Assembly: GCA_902632875.1 (NCBI GenBank)
Contig: CACPEI010000019.1
Span: forward strand, 1-7,588
Reading direction: 5' to 3'
DNA length: 7,588 nucleotides
Origin: an uncultured Pelagibacteraceae bacterium
GTDB lineage: Bacteria > Pseudomonadota > Alphaproteobacteria > Pelagibacterales > Pelagibacteraceae
The translations under genes and the position numbers were made by a program. This document shows, piece after piece, positions 6,698 through 7,588 of the stretch; the stretch's first letter is position 1; each line of letters opens with the position of its first letter. The notes below the pieces were generated by a model. That model saw only the letters and a list, made by a program, of their open reading frames with translations. It had not been told where the DNA came from and did no database searches.

Positions 6698-7588
6698 TTA
6701 TCTACTCAAAGACTCACAAAAAGATTTAATTCTATTCATAGCTTTTTTTAAGTTTTGCATAGATGTTGCATAGGAGATTCTAAAATATCCATCTAAACCA
6801 AATGCAGAACCTTGCACAACAGCTACATTTTCTTTTTCAAGTAACTTTTGGACAAAATCAGTATCAGTTTTCAATTTCGTTTTTTTATTTAATAAGCCTT
6901 TACAACTTGGAAATACATAAAATGCACCATTAGGATTTAAACAATTAATACCTTTAATATCATTTAAACTCTTCACAACAAAATTTCGTCTTGCTTTAAA
7001 TGCATTTGCTCTAGTTTTTATAAATCCTTGTTTTCCATTTAATGCCTCAACTGCTGCAGCTTGGCTTATTGATGATGGATTTGAGGTTGATTGTGACTGA
7101 ATTTTACCGATAGCTTTGATGATGTCTTTAGGGCCTGCGGCATAGCCTATCCTCCAGCCTGTCATTGCATACGATTTACTTACGCCATTCATGGTAAGCG
7201 TTCTATCTTTTAGTTTTGAAATTTGTGCGATTGTAAAAAAACTAAAATTATCATATCGAACATGCTCATAAATATCATCACTTAAAATATAAGTTTTTTT
7301 ATTCTTTATTAAAACTTTTGCTAAATCTTGTATTTCTCTTTTTGAATAACCTGCCCCTGTTGGATTTGAAGGAGAATTAATAATTACCCATTTTGTTTTT
7401 TTTGTAATCGCTTTTTTTAATTTTTTTGGAGTTAATTTGAAACCCTCTTGCTCCGTACATTTAACTATCTTCGGTTTTCCTCCAGCTAGCAAAACCATAT
7501 CAGGATAAGAAACCCAAAAAGGGGCAGGAATAATTACCTCATCACCTTTATTTAAAGTTGCCATAAAAGTATTATATAGAACCTGCTT
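6698..7588 (-). CDS. aspC: Aspartate-type aminotransferase, class I (N-terminus missing)
   Basis: This is a fold-type I PLP aminotransferase that moves amino groups between aspartate (or related amino acids) and 2-oxoglutarate. The frame is open to the right edge: eight further codons (KQVLYNTF) precede the internal ATG at 7564, giving 296 visible residues. About 100 N-terminal residues lie outside the window, since the family runs near 400. Numbered from that internal Met: GDEVIIPAPFWVSYPDM (7-23), NSPSNPTG with N67, SDDIYEH with D96 and Y99 for the PLP ring, SKSYAMTGWRIGY with the Schiff-base lysine K130 (codon 7175-7177), NGAFYVFP, and FRISYA with substrate-carboxylate arginine R262. The motifs fit the Rhizobium/Thermus-like (I-gamma) aspartate aminotransferases; the bacterial aspC/aatA label is by similarity, and some members also take prephenate. 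It converges with the ADP-ribosylglycohydrolase-like gene across a 2-bp gap, with no separate terminator visible. Confidence 0.93.
   Translation of the reverse strand, partial: KQVLYNTFMATLNKGDEVIIPAPFWVSYPDMVLLAGGKPKIVKCTEQEGFKLTPKKLKKAITKKTKWVIINSPSNPTGAGYSKREIQDLAKVLIKNKKTYILSDDIYEHVRYDNFSFFTIAQISKLKDRTLTMNGVSKSYAMTGWRIGYAAGPKDIIKAIGKIQSQSTSNPSSISQAAAVEALNGKQGFIKTRANAFKARRNFVVKSLNDIKGINCLNPNGAFYVFPSCKGLLNKKTKLKTDTDFVQKLLEKENVAVVQGSAFGLDGYFRISYATSMQNLKKAMNRIKSFCESLSR

Noticed and set aside
7562..7564. Minus-strand ATG at 7564 as the aminotransferase start
   Set aside because: The eight upstream codons read KQVLYNTF, which continues the family's conserved sequence, and about 100 N-terminal residues would otherwise be missing.
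1..7588. CRISPR array, insertion sequence, tRNA, prophage or defence system
   Set aside because: No repeated spacer-repeat pattern, transposase motifs, terminal repeats or tRNA-like folds were found. Coding capacity is filled by recognisable metabolic and hypothetical genes.

Overview
The window is AT-rich (roughly 30% GC by eye) and tightly packed. It reads like a streamlined marine alphaproteobacterium of the SAR11 / Pelagibacter type. This rests on the strong A/T codon bias and Lys/Asn/Ile-rich proteins, gene gaps of 1 to 21 bp or overlaps, few recognisable Shine-Dalgarno sequences, and the presence of an ELM1-family gene typical of Alphaproteobacteria. The clade assignment is an inference; no marker gene that would settle it is present.

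Layout. (1) Positions 2-2794 (+) hold the 3' six-sevenths of carB, the large subunit of carbamoyl-phosphate synthase, cut by the left edge. A weak AT-rich hairpin with a T-run follows its stop. (2) A 131-bp gap follows, the longest non-coding stretch here. It carries a TATAAT hexamer and an 11-bp perfect inverted repeat whose right arm covers the start codon of the next gene. (3) Positions 2926-3171 (+) encode an unrecognised 81-residue protein with one C-terminal membrane segment. (4) Convergent to it, 3181-4780 (-) is a two-gene unit, read as an ELM1-family protein and then a 2-oxoglutarate/Fe(II) oxygenase-like protein, overlapping by 14 bp. (5) After a 21-bp divergent gap, 4802-6695 (+) holds trxB (thioredoxin reductase) and, 1 bp after its stop, an ADP-ribosylglycohydrolase-fold protein whose usual metal-binding residues are replaced. 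(6) Convergent to that with a 2-bp gap, 6698-7588 (-) is the C-terminal three-quarters of an aspartate-type aminotransferase, cut by the right edge.

How they relate. carB (pyrimidine and arginine supply), trxB (thiol redox) and the aminotransferase (amino-acid nitrogen) are core metabolism. The less understood genes sit between them: the tail-anchored small protein, the ELM1/oxygenase pair and the altered ADP-ribosylglycohydrolase-like protein. No mobile element, CRISPR array, tRNA or rRNA was seen. The most interesting items are the degenerate active site of the ADP-ribosylglycohydrolase homologue, the overlapping ELM1/oxygenase pair, the minimal divergent promoter region with a palindromic CTATATAG, and the inverted repeat over the small gene's start.
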